Assembly: GCA_030770425.1 (NCBI GenBank)
Contig: JASJFT010000024.1
Span: forward strand, 270,906-334,905
DNA from: Darksidea phi
Taxonomy: Eukaryota > Ascomycota > Dothideomycetes > Pleosporales > Lentitheciaceae
Length of the DNA stretch: 64,000 bases
Direction: 5' to 3'
The notes beneath the pieces are model-generated. The model saw nothing but the letters and a program-made list of their open reading frames with translations, had not been told where the DNA came from and ran no database searches. The position numbers were made by a program, and so were the translations under genes. The stretch's first letter is position 1. Every line of letters begins with the position of its first letter. Of this stretch, positions 49,758 through 60,863 are shown in pieces.

Positions 49758-50381
49758 AATGTACCACCTAATTTTGTGGAATCCAGGAATCGACATGAGA
49801 AAACAGAGGCCTTTTGTGCTACGTGAGGAATACATAATTAGATGCCCATCCTGCGATTCTCGTGAAACACCATTCAAGGGGCCTGACGCTGCCCATGGAG
49901 TGAAGTCCCCAAATAGTGTTCAATGCTTCCATCACATCCCTCGATATCGTGCTGGAGCCATCAGAGCCCCATTCGCATGCTCCTTCGGATCGTCATACTC
50001 GATTCGGTGCTGTCGATCTCCGCTGGCTTTCCGAATCTCACATATTCTCGCATATGCGCAGCCCGGAAGCAAGATTAACTGACCAACAGCCGGATCGGCT
50101 GCGGGTCAACCCAATCGGCGGCGTCTTTTCGCGGCGCTGTCGATCTTCCGAATCTCACATATTCTCACATATGCGCAGCCCGGAAGCAAGATTAACTAGT
50201 CAACCTAATCAGCGGCGCCTTTGCGAAGCGCATAATCGTGCTATGCCATTCACATAGTCCCATCAACATTTTTAACATCTATCTCTCCGCACTATATTGA
50301 ATCGGCGAAAATACACAATTCCCTTTCCTCTTCCATCTCATTTCGCTTTCACCGCCTTCTCCAATCCACTCGACAGACAAC
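49758..50381. other. Intergenic with 117-bp-period direct duplication
   Basis: No gene seen. The second half is a tandem duplication whose copies differ mainly by C/T and G/A changes. Confidence 0.6.
50029..50197. repeat. Direct repeat, 52-bp core at 117-bp spacing
   Basis: Core copies at 50029-50080 and 50146-50197 differ at one position (G to A). Flanking sequence (CAACCCAATCGGCGGCG against CAACCTAATCAGCGGCG) extends the homology, with transitions only. Confidence 0.88.
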
Positions 50382-50841
50382 ATGGCCTCCACATACAAAG
50401 ACGAATGCGAAATCGTCGCGACTCTGACCCCCAAGCCCGGTAAACTTGACCGAGTACGACGCGCTTTTCCCCACCCCATCCCTCGAACCAACCTCGCCTT
50501 GCTCACCTTACTAAATCACGCACAGGTCGTCGAACTCCTGACCAACCTCACCACGGCCGTCAAAGCCAACGAGCCAGGCGTCTTCAGTTTCCATCTCTAC
50601 AAAGACTTTGACCGCGAGAGCGGGGACGAAGAACTAGTTTTGGTCGAGAAGTGCGTGCGCTCACGTTTGTTCTGACACTTTAGGCTGATGGGACGCTAGA
50701 TATGCGGACAAGGAAGCGTATGACTACCATGCTGAGACGCCGGAATTCAAGGCCATGCATAAGATCTTCCGCGAGGAGGAGCTGATGCAGAAACCGATTG
50801 TGATTAAGAGCGTGAAGCCTGTTGTTGGGTTTGTGCGGTAG
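50382..50841 (+). CDS. Antibiotic biosynthesis monooxygenase (ABM)-domain protein
   Basis: Three exons: 50382..50453, 50526..50650, 50700..50841; 112 aa. Sequence follows the dimeric alpha-beta-barrel (ABM) pattern: CEIVATLTPKPGKLDRVVEL at the N-terminus, a helix with LTNLTTAVKANEPGV, the strand FSFHLYKDF, then ELVLVEKYADKEAYDYHAET and a helix FKAMHKIFREEEL, ending in a final strand. Small ABM proteins oxidise or rearrange aromatic or quinone-like substrates without cofactor in some pathways, while others are general stress proteins. The neighbours (VOC, NTF2-like, P450, 2OG oxygenase) make a pathway role more likely. Both introns were placed by frame closure and consensus ends. Confidence 0.85.
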
Positions 50842-50952
50842 AATAGATATTTGTGGCTTGAGAGTTAGGTTTGGGTTTTGGCGAGACCACGCGGACAGGT
50901 AGTTATTCGTAGCCAGAAGCAATTAGGTACATAAATGGATGAGAGGAATCAA

Positions 50953-51484
50953 TCACTTCGCCTCCTCAGGCTCCTCCCAGTCCTCCGAAAAACAGTAGCT
51001 CTCAAGGCACGTCCCAATCGCATCGTCGGTATCAAAAAAAAACACAAACTCGCATGTGCCTCGCTTCTTATGTCACACGCCGCTCTGCGCGACGCTGGGG
51101 CCGCGCCGCTCAAACTCCTTCTGCCGCCCTTTCGGTTCGATATGATTGCAGTCAAATGCCACGTGATGGATGCCTTCTCCGCGCCGCTCCAGGAACTCGG
51201 CCACGACGGACGGCCCGGACACGGGCTGCATGATCTCCCACGCTACGGCGTTGTGCGTCGCGAAGGCGACTTTCAGCGAGAAGGAGGCCGGCGCGCCCCG
51301 AAATCTGCTGCGAGACGGTCGCGGGCGTGAAGTCGAAGATTTGAAAGGGCCCGATGCCGAGGCGCGCGAGCCCGGAGATAGTTTTGTGCGCGTCCGACGC
51401 CACGATGCAGATCTCGACGATGTTGCCGAGGAATGAGGGCGAGCCGTTGGGCGGAGACGAAGACGGTGCTAGTGCCGTGGCCAT
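50953..51484 (-). pseudogene. VOC/glyoxalase-like protein gene, inactivated
   Basis: From the ATG at 51484 the frame reads MATALAPSSSPPNGSPSFLG, then NIVEICIVASDAHKTISGL and GIGPFQIFDFTPATVSQQ, a clear vicinal-oxygen-chelate N-terminal half. Near 51303 the frame slips by one base; the second half (RGAPASFSLKVAFATHNAV, WEIMQPVSGPSVVAEFLER, GEGIHHVAFDCNHIEPKG) continues in another frame. At about 51081 a TGA stands where Trp is expected (SGV-stop), after which CEFVFF and DTDDAIGTCLESYCFSEDW lead to the natural stop at 50953. One frameshift and one nonsense change mean loss of function, unless one is a sequencing error. The family includes epimerases, dioxygenases and glyoxalase-like enzymes. 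Confidence 0.8.
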
Positions 51485-51890
51485 GGCTGATGGGAGACAG
51501 TAACAAGATACGGACGAAAGCAAGGAAGCGCGTGGATAGTTACCGGCAGCGTGAGGTGAGGTCTGAATTACGGAACCATTTAGCGTTCTCACTGTCATGA
51601 CGTCCGCCATGCACCATGTGAATCAGCGGCGCGCCCTGCAGCACCATATGCACGATTCGGAGCAATCTGGTCAGACGCCTCCCGCCCCCCGACGCTTCCC
51701 GCAGACATGGTACCACGGCGTGCGTACTCGCTCCGCGCTCGGACGGACGATCAGATAGATCAGCAGTGCTTAGTTATTGGAAACGAACAGGTACCGAGAC
51801 ACACTTCCAGTCCCATACCTAATGGTCAGGAACGCAACAGCAGTCTCCTCGAATCCGCACCTTTCCTTTCCCACCAACCCAGCAATCACC

Positions 51891-52415
51891 ATGTCTTCTC
51901 CCTCAGATAACCCCCGAGCAACCACCATTCACGCCACTGCAGCCCACTTCTACCACCTCTTCGTCACCGGCGCTTCGCCCGCCGATACCCTCTCTCAATG
52001 CTTCACCAGCAGCCCCAAAATCACAGAGCACGGCCCCCAATGGGCCTCCATGCGGCTCCCCTTTCTGAGCCGCACCTTCGCTGGACGTCGCGGTGCCGAG
52101 GCAACCCAGGATGATCAGTCCTGTGATCAGTATTTCGACGTCCTCGGCGCGACGCTGTCGTTTCATCCCCAGAGCGACGCTATTCTGCCTGAGCACGAGT
52201 TCATTGTGTCGACGGGGAAGGGCAGGAAGGAGGCTGTGGTTGTGAGAGCGAAGTCGCGGATTAGCAGCGTGAAGACGGGGATTGAGTGGGAGGAGACGTT
52301 TGTTTTTATGTTTGGAGAGTTTGATGGTGAGGGGAGGATTGGCCATTTGGAGATTTGGTCGGATGGGCTGAGCGCTTGGGCTGCGGTGGGAGGGGAGAGG
52401 AATGAGCAGTTGTAA
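51891..52415 (+). CDS. NTF2-like / SnoaL-type fold protein
   Basis: Single exon, 174 aa from the ATG at 51891; an in-frame upstream Met extension (from 51777) is AT-neutral and does not look like protein, so the inner ATG in good context (ACCATGT) is preferred. The sequence fits the cone-shaped NTF2/SnoaL fold: a first helix ATAAHFYHLFVTGASPADTL, FTSSPKITEHGP, then strands YFDVLGATLSFH, EAVVVRAKSRISS, WEETFVFMFGEFD and IGHLEIWSDGLSAWAAV. Members act as small-molecule cyclases, isomerases or dehydratases, or are non-catalytic. No signal peptide. Its place beside ABM, VOC and P450 genes suggests a biosynthetic or catabolic role. Confidence 0.78.
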   Translation: MSSPSDNPRATTIHATAAHFYHLFVTGASPADTLSQCFTSSPKITEHGPQWASMRLPFLSRTFAGRRGAEATQDDQSCDQYFDVLGATLSFHPQSDAILPEHEFIVSTGKGRKEAVVVRAKSRISSVKTGIEWEETFVFMFGEFDGEGRIGHLEIWSDGLSAWAAVGGERNEQL

Positions 52416-52904
52416 GATGCGCTTGTTGGAGTGGTGGACTTGTTGCTGTTGCTGTTGGGAGATAGATAAAGGTGCTGTTGAGCTATCGTGAGCATCAGGC
52501 CTGGGTAGAGAGAAATGCGAGCCGCTGAAAGAGATCAATTTAAATATAGTACATGGTCGATTTTCTGGCCATTTTTTGGGGCACGTATTACGTAGCTCAT
52601 AATCTGTGATGGAAAAGTGTATGCATATAAGAGACGTCCAAACAAAATAATGCATTGGCCGGAATCAGTGGAAGCCCAAGTGTTGAGTCGAGCGAATCAC
52701 TGGGCGGCTGTTTTATGACGAGTAATGCTCGGTTTTTTGGCTAGCTACTATGCTAGTCTGATGGCCACCTTGAAGTGTGTGGCTACAGCTATCGACCCAA
52801 AAACGATAGAGATCAGCTGCCTGTAGGCTCGGTCCGCGCTCCTATCTTGAAATTCAATTCATACTACTAGCCAAGAGCCCATATGCGTGGTGTCAAAACG
52901 CATG
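52416..52904. other. Convergent spacer
   Basis: Spacer between the 3' ends of the NTF2-like and P450 genes. No gene seen. Confidence 0.5.
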
Positions 52905-54697
52905 TTACGAAACTTCTTTAGGTGCCGGCTGGAATGCCAAGATCAGTTTGTCTCCTTCCGGGCCGCCGATAAACCCATCCAGTTGCTCGATTCCCTCGTC
53001 GTCCACGATGGTGCTGACAAAGTTCGTATAAAGCGCTGCGAAGATAAATTTCATTACTGTGAGGGCATCAGCAAGATGTATCCATGTTTGGCCCAAGCAT
53101 GGCAAACTCACTCTGCATGGCATAATTGCTCCCGATGCACATTCTACTTCCGCTAGAGAAGGCCCAAAACCATCTTTCCTTCTTGTCGCTGCCCTTGTAC
53201 GCGGCGCAACTAGGCTCGCTCTCCAGCCACCGTTCCGGATGCCAGCCCTCTGGGTCTGGAAACACCTCTGGGTTGCGATGCAAGCTCCATGCATACGCGC
53301 TGACGCGAGTATTTGGCGGGATATTCACATAGTCTCCGATCTTTGTTGACGAGTTTGGCGGTGTCACGCGAGGTTGGCCGCCGGCGACAGCGGGATGCAG
53401 CCTCATAGTCTCCATAATAATGGCATGCAAAAGCGGCAGGTCATCTAGAGTCCTCGCATCGGGGATCTCTTCGTCGGCCGAGCCATATGTCAGCGGGGTA
53501 GGCAAGCTCTTGAGCTCAGCCCGGAGCCGATCCTGCATCTTTGGGTTCCTCGAAAGCTCCCAAGAGACGTAGAGAAGCGTGATTCCGAACGTTTCATGCG
53601 TGGCGATGAGCTGATCCATCAGCTCACTGGCGATTTCAAGCTGCTGCCGAGAGCGCGGAACGTTGAGAATGTCTCCTGCTTCGCGGCCTTTCTGCCTTGT
53701 TGCCGAATCATCTAAGCGGATCGACGGGTCCTCGGACATGTTCTCTTTCCTCGTGGTCTTCTTCAGCTGCTCATAGACTACGGGAAAGTATCCCGGCCTT
53801 TTCTCGGCCCCGCTGGCCACTGCGGACAACAAGCCCTCAGCACCGGCACACATATTCAGACACCAGGCATCTAACTCGTCGTTGTTGAAAATTCGATCTT
53901 TAGGGACCACGTGGATGCCAAACTTGGCGAGCCAGGACGTCAGTTGGGGAAAATGGTGCAAGAAGAACTTGCTGTCGCGAGGCTGGCTCTGCAGATATTG
54001 TACTAGCCAGTGTTGGCGCTTGTCGTCATTTTCGAGAAAGTTGGTTCCAACCGGCAGACCGAAGAAATACGCCGTAGCCATATCCATAGCAGCAGCTTGG
54101 TACAGCACGAAGACATCGATTGGAGTGCCCGTTGCCGCCCTGTTTGCAATAAGGGGCAGGATGCGTTTATGGATGATATGAGTCGAAATGGCTCGAATAT
54201 CTGGAGAGCTCAGGAGATGCGACTTGGAGTAGATGTTGGATATTCTTTTCTTTTTGATTGAGTGCGGATGCGATTGTAAGGTTGAGAACATGTTAAGGAT
54301 ACTGGGGCACGCTATCAGTAAGATAGGTTACCGGAATATTTCATCGGACCACTAACCCGTAGTTGGCGAAGAGGGAATAGAAGGTGGTCTTGTCAAATCC
54401 TTTTCCATAGATGGTCTTGATGCCATCGTCGACGCAATTGACGCTCAATTCAGATGGTCCCAGCCTCACTACGCTCCCGTGTCGCTTGTGCGCTTCCTGA
54501 ACGGTCCTGTTTTCGACATTGTTGAACCGGATCCACGTAATCCATGCTGACGTGAACGCAGCCAACGGGTGTGCGTTGGGGATCTTGGCCAGGGGAGAGA
54601 AGAATGCTGGATACAGGACGTGCCTGACAAGGACGAAGACTGAAATAATCAGTAGTGTAGAAGAAAGCACGCTTGGAAAGGCGCCGAGTTCCATCAT
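52905..54697 (-). CDS. Cytochrome P450 monooxygenase, microsomal
   Basis: Three exons: 54697..54357, 54301..53112, 53056..52905; 560 aa from the Met before the membrane anchor (ELGAFPSVLSSTLLIISVF). An in-frame ATG at 54772 would add 25 residues. Landmarks: the proline-rich hinge SPLAKIPNAHPL; C-helix region with NYGILNMFSTL across intron 1; I-helix LIATHETFGITLLYVSWEL, where ATHETF replaces the usual AGxDTT; K-helix ETMRLHP (ExxR); HPERWL; and the haem loop FSSGSRMCIGSNYAM (F-x2-G-x-R-x-C-x-G) just before intron 2. It is a complete class II enzyme that needs NADPH-P450 reductase. The P450 family number and substrate cannot be given from sequence reading alone. Confidence 0.92.
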
Positions 54698-55229
54698 GTT
54701 TTTGGATCTCAGATGATTCTCAACTGACGCATCTCTGCCATGGTGAGGAAGTAGGGGTTTTGAGGCGCACATACTTCCTGGGATGCGCTAAGCCGTTTTG
54801 GTCATCATATGCAAGGCTCGGAGTGAGCCTCCGAGGGGTGCATGACCTGTGACCCTAATGGCGTAGTGGCATGGATTAGCAAAAGATTCGGAAGCATTAG
54901 GCCCCCGGCATGCCTTAGCCGGGCAGATCTTCTTTGACGCCGCATAACGGCCACCTTGGCCCGACGCCGACAGCCGTTGCGGACCTGTACCCGAGTATCG
55001 CATCGCTCCGGGTGCTCGTGAGCTTTACGGCGAACTGCTGAAACCGGAGCGAAGTGTCTGCACTCGCGTGTCTAAGAATTGGTACTCAGGAAGACGCTTT
55101 GGGAACGATAGAGTATGGCTCGCTAGGTATATAAACCTACGGATGTGACATAGTCTTAGCCGAGCATCAAATTTTCGAATCCAAAATTCCACTGTTACAA
55201 GAAAGCATAGGTCATCCTCGTAATCGAAA
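54698..55229. promoter_or_regulatory. Divergent promoter of P450 and 2OG oxygenase genes
   Basis: About 530 bp between the two start codons. A GTATATAAAC stretch near 55128 could serve as a TATA-like element for the oxygenase gene. Head-to-head placement suggests shared control. Confidence 0.45.
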
Positions 55230-56368
55230 ATGGCGACCGGTCAAATTTCCACGCTTGATATAAGCCAATTCCGTCGCGGATCTGACTCGGAGCGCTTGAA
55301 CTTTGCTCAAAACTTAGTCAAGTGCCTCTCCACTCAGGGGTTTGTAAAGCTCGTCAACCACGGCTTCCCTGACGTGGCAATCGATAAAGCCTTTGAGCTG
55401 GTTAGTTTCCCTAAGTCTCTTCGGTCACGGCTTGTCTTTATCACTCATTGCTGATGTAACGTGGATAGAATGGGGAGTTCTTCAAGCTTCCAAAGAGCAT
55501 CAAAGAGAAATACAGTCATCCTCCATGTGCGAATCCAAATCGGGGTTGGGTGGCTCCCGGGCAAGAGGATAGCTCCGCCATCACGAATTTTGAGAAAGGG
55601 GCCAGCGGCGGGATGTCATTTTTTGATGCAAAGGTGAATTGCTCTTCCGAGATTTTTTCGTACTGGAACTAATATTTCGTTTGCCTAAAGGAGTCATTCG
55701 ATTTAGGGTCGCCAAAGGATCCGTTGTACGACAATGTCTGGCCTACCGAGGACGAACTTCCAGGTTTCCGCTCTTATATGGAGATCTTTTACGCGATGTT
55801 CCAGGATGTGCATCTGGATATCTTGCGGGCTCTCGAGCTAGTTCTGGACACGCCTCAGACGCCGGTGAAATTGATTGATCGCTGCACGCCTAACGTCAGC
55901 GAGATGCGTTTGAATTCCTACCCGCCTATTGACATCAGAGACCTGAAAAGCGGAAAGATTAACCGCATCTCGGAGCATACCGACTTTGGAACGGTGACTC
56001 TTTTATTTCAAGACTCGGTCGGAGGCTTGGAAGTGGAGGACCAATCAAACATGGGAACTTACTTTCCTGTCGAGTGCGAATCGAAGTCTACGATGCTAGT
56101 CAACATAGGCGACAGCTTGCAGCGTCTCACCAATGACGTACTTACCTCCGTCAGCCACCGCGTGACTCTGCCAATTTCCAAGAAAGAGATGGAGCAGGGC
56201 ATGCTCGAAGAGCGGCGATCCGTTGTCTATTTTGCCAAGGTCAGCCGTGACCGCTCCATTGCACCCATGAAGCCATTCGTCACGGCAGAAAGGCCAGCGA
56301 AGTACCCGAAGATGAGTGCATTTGAGTGGAATCAACTGAAACTGGAAAAGATCTATGGCGTTTGTTGA
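55230..56368 (+). CDS. 2OG-Fe(II) dioxygenase (isopenicillin N synthase-like family)
   Basis: Three exons: 55230..55400, 55469..55633, 55691..56368; 337 aa. The N-terminal DIOX_N region is present (LDISQFRRG, STQGFVKLVNHGF, FELNGEFFKLPKSIKEKY, NRGWVAPGQED). The catalytic barrel has RLNSYPP, the iron ligands HTDFG (H-x-D) and SVSHRVTLP (distal His), and a 2OG-binding Arg in EERRSVVYFAK. These soluble enzymes use 2-oxoglutarate and O2 for hydroxylation, desaturation or ring closure of small molecules, often in fungal secondary metabolism. It is transcribed away from the P450, sharing a promoter region, and ends toward the Zn2Cys6 gene. Confidence 0.92.
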
Positions 56369-57129
56369 GCTAGCGCATGAGAAAAGCTGCTGTACCTTAG
56401 GAATCATGCTGAGCGATTTGATTAGAGCTATATCACGGTTTATCACAGTACAAGTGGGGTTATCACATGATGGCTGATTTATAGTCCCACTTCGCTATCT
56501 TCTCTGTTTTCTAGTACGAGACTAGGGCAAATTAGATCCATCCCAGGAATTAGCATCACTTAACGGGCCATCGTCCTGATACCTTAAGTATCCTTAGTTC
56601 CCCCTGAGATAGTTCAGCAGCAGATTCCCAATCCAATCATTCAATACCCATTTGCCGATCCACTGATCGTGATAAGCTAGGTCATAGCTTGGTAAGTTCA
56701 GCGTTTGAAGACCCAGAGCCAAACAGGACACCCCCCCGAATGCTCTCGCACATGTAAGAAAGGTATCTTGGCAGAGCTTAATTGAGCTTTGGCAGGAGAT
56801 GATTAGCCACCCGCTGTGTTCGATATACTCTCTCACCTGCACCAAATCCAGTAGCTAGCAGTGGTCGCCAGGCAGGCCGCAGACCGAATAACTGGCTCAA
56901 CCGATACGGAATCCTAAATTTCTTGGGCTTTTTCTCGCCTTCGGCCTTCTTCGATCACGCGTTGGAGTCCTGGAGATATGGCTATTAAGAAGAATGAAGA
57001 TTGGACAAGACCTGCTACTAACACTGGCGATTCTATCAATCTCTATTATATGCATCTGTGTTCCAAGTTACGCCTCTGGAAAACAACATGGGACGCCAAA
57101 ACATGCCTCCAAGCTTTTTCATCCTTCAA
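56369..57129. other. Convergent spacer
   Basis: Spacer between the oxygenase and transcription factor 3' ends. An 83-codon minus-strand ORF (56845..56594) contains a hydrophobic C-terminal part but no recognisable family; not called. Confidence 0.45.
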
Positions 57130-59499
57130 CTATGTACCACGACGTTCGTTCGCATGCCTTTCGCCTAAAGAATTAGACCGAATCGCGTTTCTGGCGTTCG
57201 CATCGAAAGGATCGCCCAGGGTAGAATCCAGAGCGATTACTGAATCCATGGAAAATTCACCGGTTGAATAGTGTTCCGTGTGCGGTGACGGCTCAGTGAG
57301 AAGCCAGCTAAGGTCGACGCTTCCAAAAGATGCAGGGTTAGAGCTGTCTGAGTTCCACATGATCGGGGAAGCCGTCATATCGTGGCCCGTATTCTGGAGG
57401 TGAAAGTCGTATATTGGTTTGGTGAGCGGAGACAAGATGTTCGATTTTGAGCTCAGCGTCGAGGAATTGTGAAAGCCGCGACGATTGTCAATGGAAGAAT
57501 GTCGGGAGGCGGTCCAGCGATTGCAGCCAATGGTTGCGAGCGTATGGATCACTTCATCCATCCTCGTCAGCGGACTATTTCCTTGATGTGGCGCGGCTCG
57601 AGAACTTCGCATGAGAGCAACCTGTCGGAGAAGCCGAGTATCCGCGGCAGATTCTTGCGGATTCGTAGATGATAGTATTTGCTTCATAATGGTGAAAAGC
57701 GCAATGAGGGGCTCTCCTTGAAAGACACTGCGCAGTAGAGATTAGCGACAAGACGGTATAGCCGCCTAAACATACCTTAAGCAGCAGGGTTTGGCGGCAA
57801 GGAAAGACTTGAAAGCTTACAGAAGAAGGGCGTACGAATTAATCCGGTGAACGGCATCGTCAGAATCCGCACACAAATACTCCAGTGCCTTTCTCCCATG
57901 AACGAGAATCTCTGGCTTATGAGGCACCGCGCTCTGACCGTGTATTACGATGAGGTATGAATGATAGGCATATAAGAACCCATTCCTCTCATCATTGGTA
58001 AGTAAACCATTAATGTTGTCCGTATCTGCCGAGATTTCATTTCCGCTTCTCCACGCCTCCAATTGGTCGAGAAGAATCTGTATGTTCTCCTGGCGCCCAG
58101 TGACACTTTGATGCATAACGGTGGCCGAAAAGAGTCCGCTAAATATCTGTTCTTGAATACCAGCCAACTGGATTCTGACCAGCATTGCGGGTATGCAAGC
58201 TGCAGCGAGGCACGTGGGCCCGAGCGCACTGGGTAATGGTGTACTGCATTCGAAGGTTGGAAGCGCACAGTTTCTTTGCAATGTAAGTGAGAGGCTCTTA
58301 TCGATCGTGTAGAGAACCCAAAACACTAGTTGACGTTCTTCAAAGGCCTCAAGCGGCTCTTCACCAAGATATTGGTCCCGATGGAGCCCCATCTGCTTAG
58401 CAAGCACACATGCACGGCTAAGCGTTAGCTCAGCCAAAAGAAGATCTGCCGACCGGATGGCTACAAGGGCCTAAAGCTTAAGTTAGCCTTTCCTGACATC
58501 TAGCTTCGGGAAACGTTGAGGCAGTACTATAGTGATCAGGGCCTGAATATCGGCCGTACAGCATTTCTGCATAGCCCCCTTTGCCATTGCGGCTTTTGCA
58601 ACCAGTAGAAAAAGTGTCGGCAGATTTCTAACATGCTCCGCGTCAGTCCAGGTCGAAGAAGAGGAGTCCGTCGATATAGTAGGATGCCACATGTCCGTCT
58701 GCATCAGAATGTAGACCAAGCAAAGACGGACGGCAATATCATTCGAAAAAGCGTCATTGCAGAGGTTGGATATCTGCGATCGTAAGATATTTGGGTGAAA
58801 TAAGAGTTCCGGAAAGCTAGACTGCGCCAGGAAAAGCTCCACTGAAGCTTCCAGCCGCTGCTGGTGAGGGAGCTGGAGGAAGTCCGACTTGAAATCTACA
58901 TCATTTGACCTGTCATACGTGAGCATATGGCAAAGGCCTTTCAGCCTTGTGAGGTTATCATTGAAAGATTTCGAATACGGGTAATCGGGTCTCGACCTCG
59001 ATAGGCACTCGTGGATACCAAAACACTGTGTAACCGGAGAGATTGATCCGTAGAGAAAGCGCTGGCCGTGGAGCGATATCTTCAGTGGATTGAAGTGTGT
59101 AGGAAACTCTGGACACTCGTATCCAGTCTTTATCGGCCCGACTGAGTCGAAGGTTTCCAGATTTGCTGGTCCGGACAGACTCGTCGGCGAACTAGTAGTA
59201 CCAGCTGGTGGTGGTAGTCTAGTTTCCACGGCTCTTGCAAGCCGGCCCATGGAATTCTCTAGTCTTATCAAACGGTCTTCGACGTCGTTGACGCTTTTCT
59301 CCCTCCTATCAGACAAGCCCCTTTTCTCTTTTGCCGAGAACACGCAGGTTACGCAGGCTCGTCGGCAGTTTCCGCACCGAGGGCGGCCCCGGTCGCATCT
59401 GATCTTTTTCCAACGGCAGTTGTCGCAAGCTGGATCGTGTGTGGAGAAAGAACTAGCCGAAGATGCCATGTACTGTATCACTGTGTCAGAGATATCCAT
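57130..59499 (-). CDS. Zn2Cys6 transcription factor with fungal-specific domain
   Basis: Three exons: 59499..58528, 58470..57821, 57727..57130; 739 aa. An ATG at 59523 would add eight residues. The binuclear zinc cluster is ACDNCRWKKIRCDRGRPRC followed by GNCRRACVTC, near residues 25-53, with a basic linker and a short coiled dimerisation segment (DVEDRLIRLENSMGRLARAV). The fungal_trans middle domain follows, with LTLSRACVLAKQMGLHRD and EERQLVFWVLYTIDKSLSL, its hallmark. Intron 1 (58 nt) has a CTAAC branch point; intron 2 (93 nt) is in phase 2. Such factors usually activate adjacent pathway genes, here most simply the P450, dioxygenase and transporter. Whether it is cluster-specific needs expression data. 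Confidence 0.9.
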
Positions 59500-59526
59500 G
59501 AATACGTAGCGTAAACTCCACATCAA

Positions 59527-60863
59527 GAACCTACTAATCCGTGTAAGCCTCCTAGCACATCAACGAACCTGTTCAGCACCTTTGGACCCTCCACTTGGTA
59601 TCTGTCAGTTTCAGCTCAACTCGGGTTTCTTGTCAACTAGTCTTCCGTATCCAGACGTGAGCTTACCCAAACACAGGTAAAATGGCACAAAATCCGCCTC
59701 TATGCTGCGTTGTACCACACGAAGCTTGTACTCAGAGACCAGCAGGATGCAAAAACGTGTTATTGTGATACACGATGGCGATGGAAGCGGAGAGTACCTG
59801 CAGCTATTATAGCTGGCACGCCAGCCATTTAAAACCGATTGGATGAAAAGCCAGCACCTGGCTAGCTAGAATTCCGTGTAAATAACCACATAATCCGATC
59901 CACAAGGCCCACATTAATACATCGTTGCTAATCAACATTGTTTTGTAGATGCAGTCATCATGCATCTCCTCTCGTACGGGGCGGATTCGCGGATTGACGC
60001 TTATTATACAATCCTCAGCGTACACAACAAGGGCGTATGCACTGCTTTTTACCAAGTGTATACCTACTTGGGGTCGTGGAAGGAAGTATGCAAGTCATCT
60101 TATATAGTTGTTGTATCAGCGTTAATCCGCTTTCAACCACTGCCAAGATCCGGGTTTAGATGCTTAAACCCGACCTTTCAACTCCAACATCGCTCCAGGG
60201 ATGGCTCGAGCCCTTCCAGGTATTCCAGGAGAAAAGCCAGTCGGCGCTACCAATCCATCCAGGGAGGGGGAGGCTTACGTGGGATGCATCAGCCTGCGGG
60301 GTAAGTCTTTCCGTAGACTTGCGTAGCACTAAATACATTTAGTGGGGTACCGACAAGGGTAATTTGGAACTTGTGTCAATCCCAACAATATAGTTAACCA
60401 ACTAAAAGGGATTCGGAAGCTACAGTTGCTAGCGAATGCGGCTTCACCCTTGTATACAGCTGCAACATCGGTTCGGGCCAGGAAGGGTCCCACCTTCCGT
60501 ATATAGTTAAGCGGTAACCGGCAAGATGCAAGGGTCGAATGTATAGCGCGTTCGGTGAGGGAAGGCCTGTATATGGAAGGTACGAGAATCAGATACCTTG
60601 TTTTATAAGCGCTTTGCTAGCACCTAGAGGTACCAAATTCAACGCTATCCCTCTATAATGCCGAAAACGCCGAATCGCCGCCTTATATACAGAGAACGTG
60701 TTCAGATTAGACCCTTAATAAGAATAGCCTATAATAGAAGGAGATTATAGCTAGGCTACGTTATCGAAGCTAGGGTAGTAAACGGGTTAGGGTTAGGTTG
60801 GGGTTAGATTGAGGTTGAGTTGGCTTACGTAAGACCCTAACCTCAACCTAATCTAACCTCATG
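59527..60863. other. Intergenic, grading into repeat tract
   Basis: No supported gene. Around 60657 a short Met-initiated stretch (MPKTPNRRLIYREHVQIRPL) hints at the N-terminus of a Tc1/mariner-type transposase remnant, but it stops after about 35 codons. The telomere-like inverted repeat lies at the end of the segment. Confidence 0.4.
60784..60861. repeat. Telomere-like imperfect inverted repeat
   Basis: Starts GGGTTAGGGTTAGGTTGGGG, continues with GGTTAGATTGAGGTTGAG, has a perfect palindrome CTTACGTAAG at its centre (60824-60833), and ends in the reverse-complement type ACCCTAACCTCAACCTAATC. Two TTAGGG-like units only, so it is not a telomere. Confidence 0.7.

Noticed and set aside
60657..60765. 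Tc1/mariner transposase N-terminus
   Set aside because: Only about 35 codons with a vague resemblance; kept as a remark in the spacer entry, not called.
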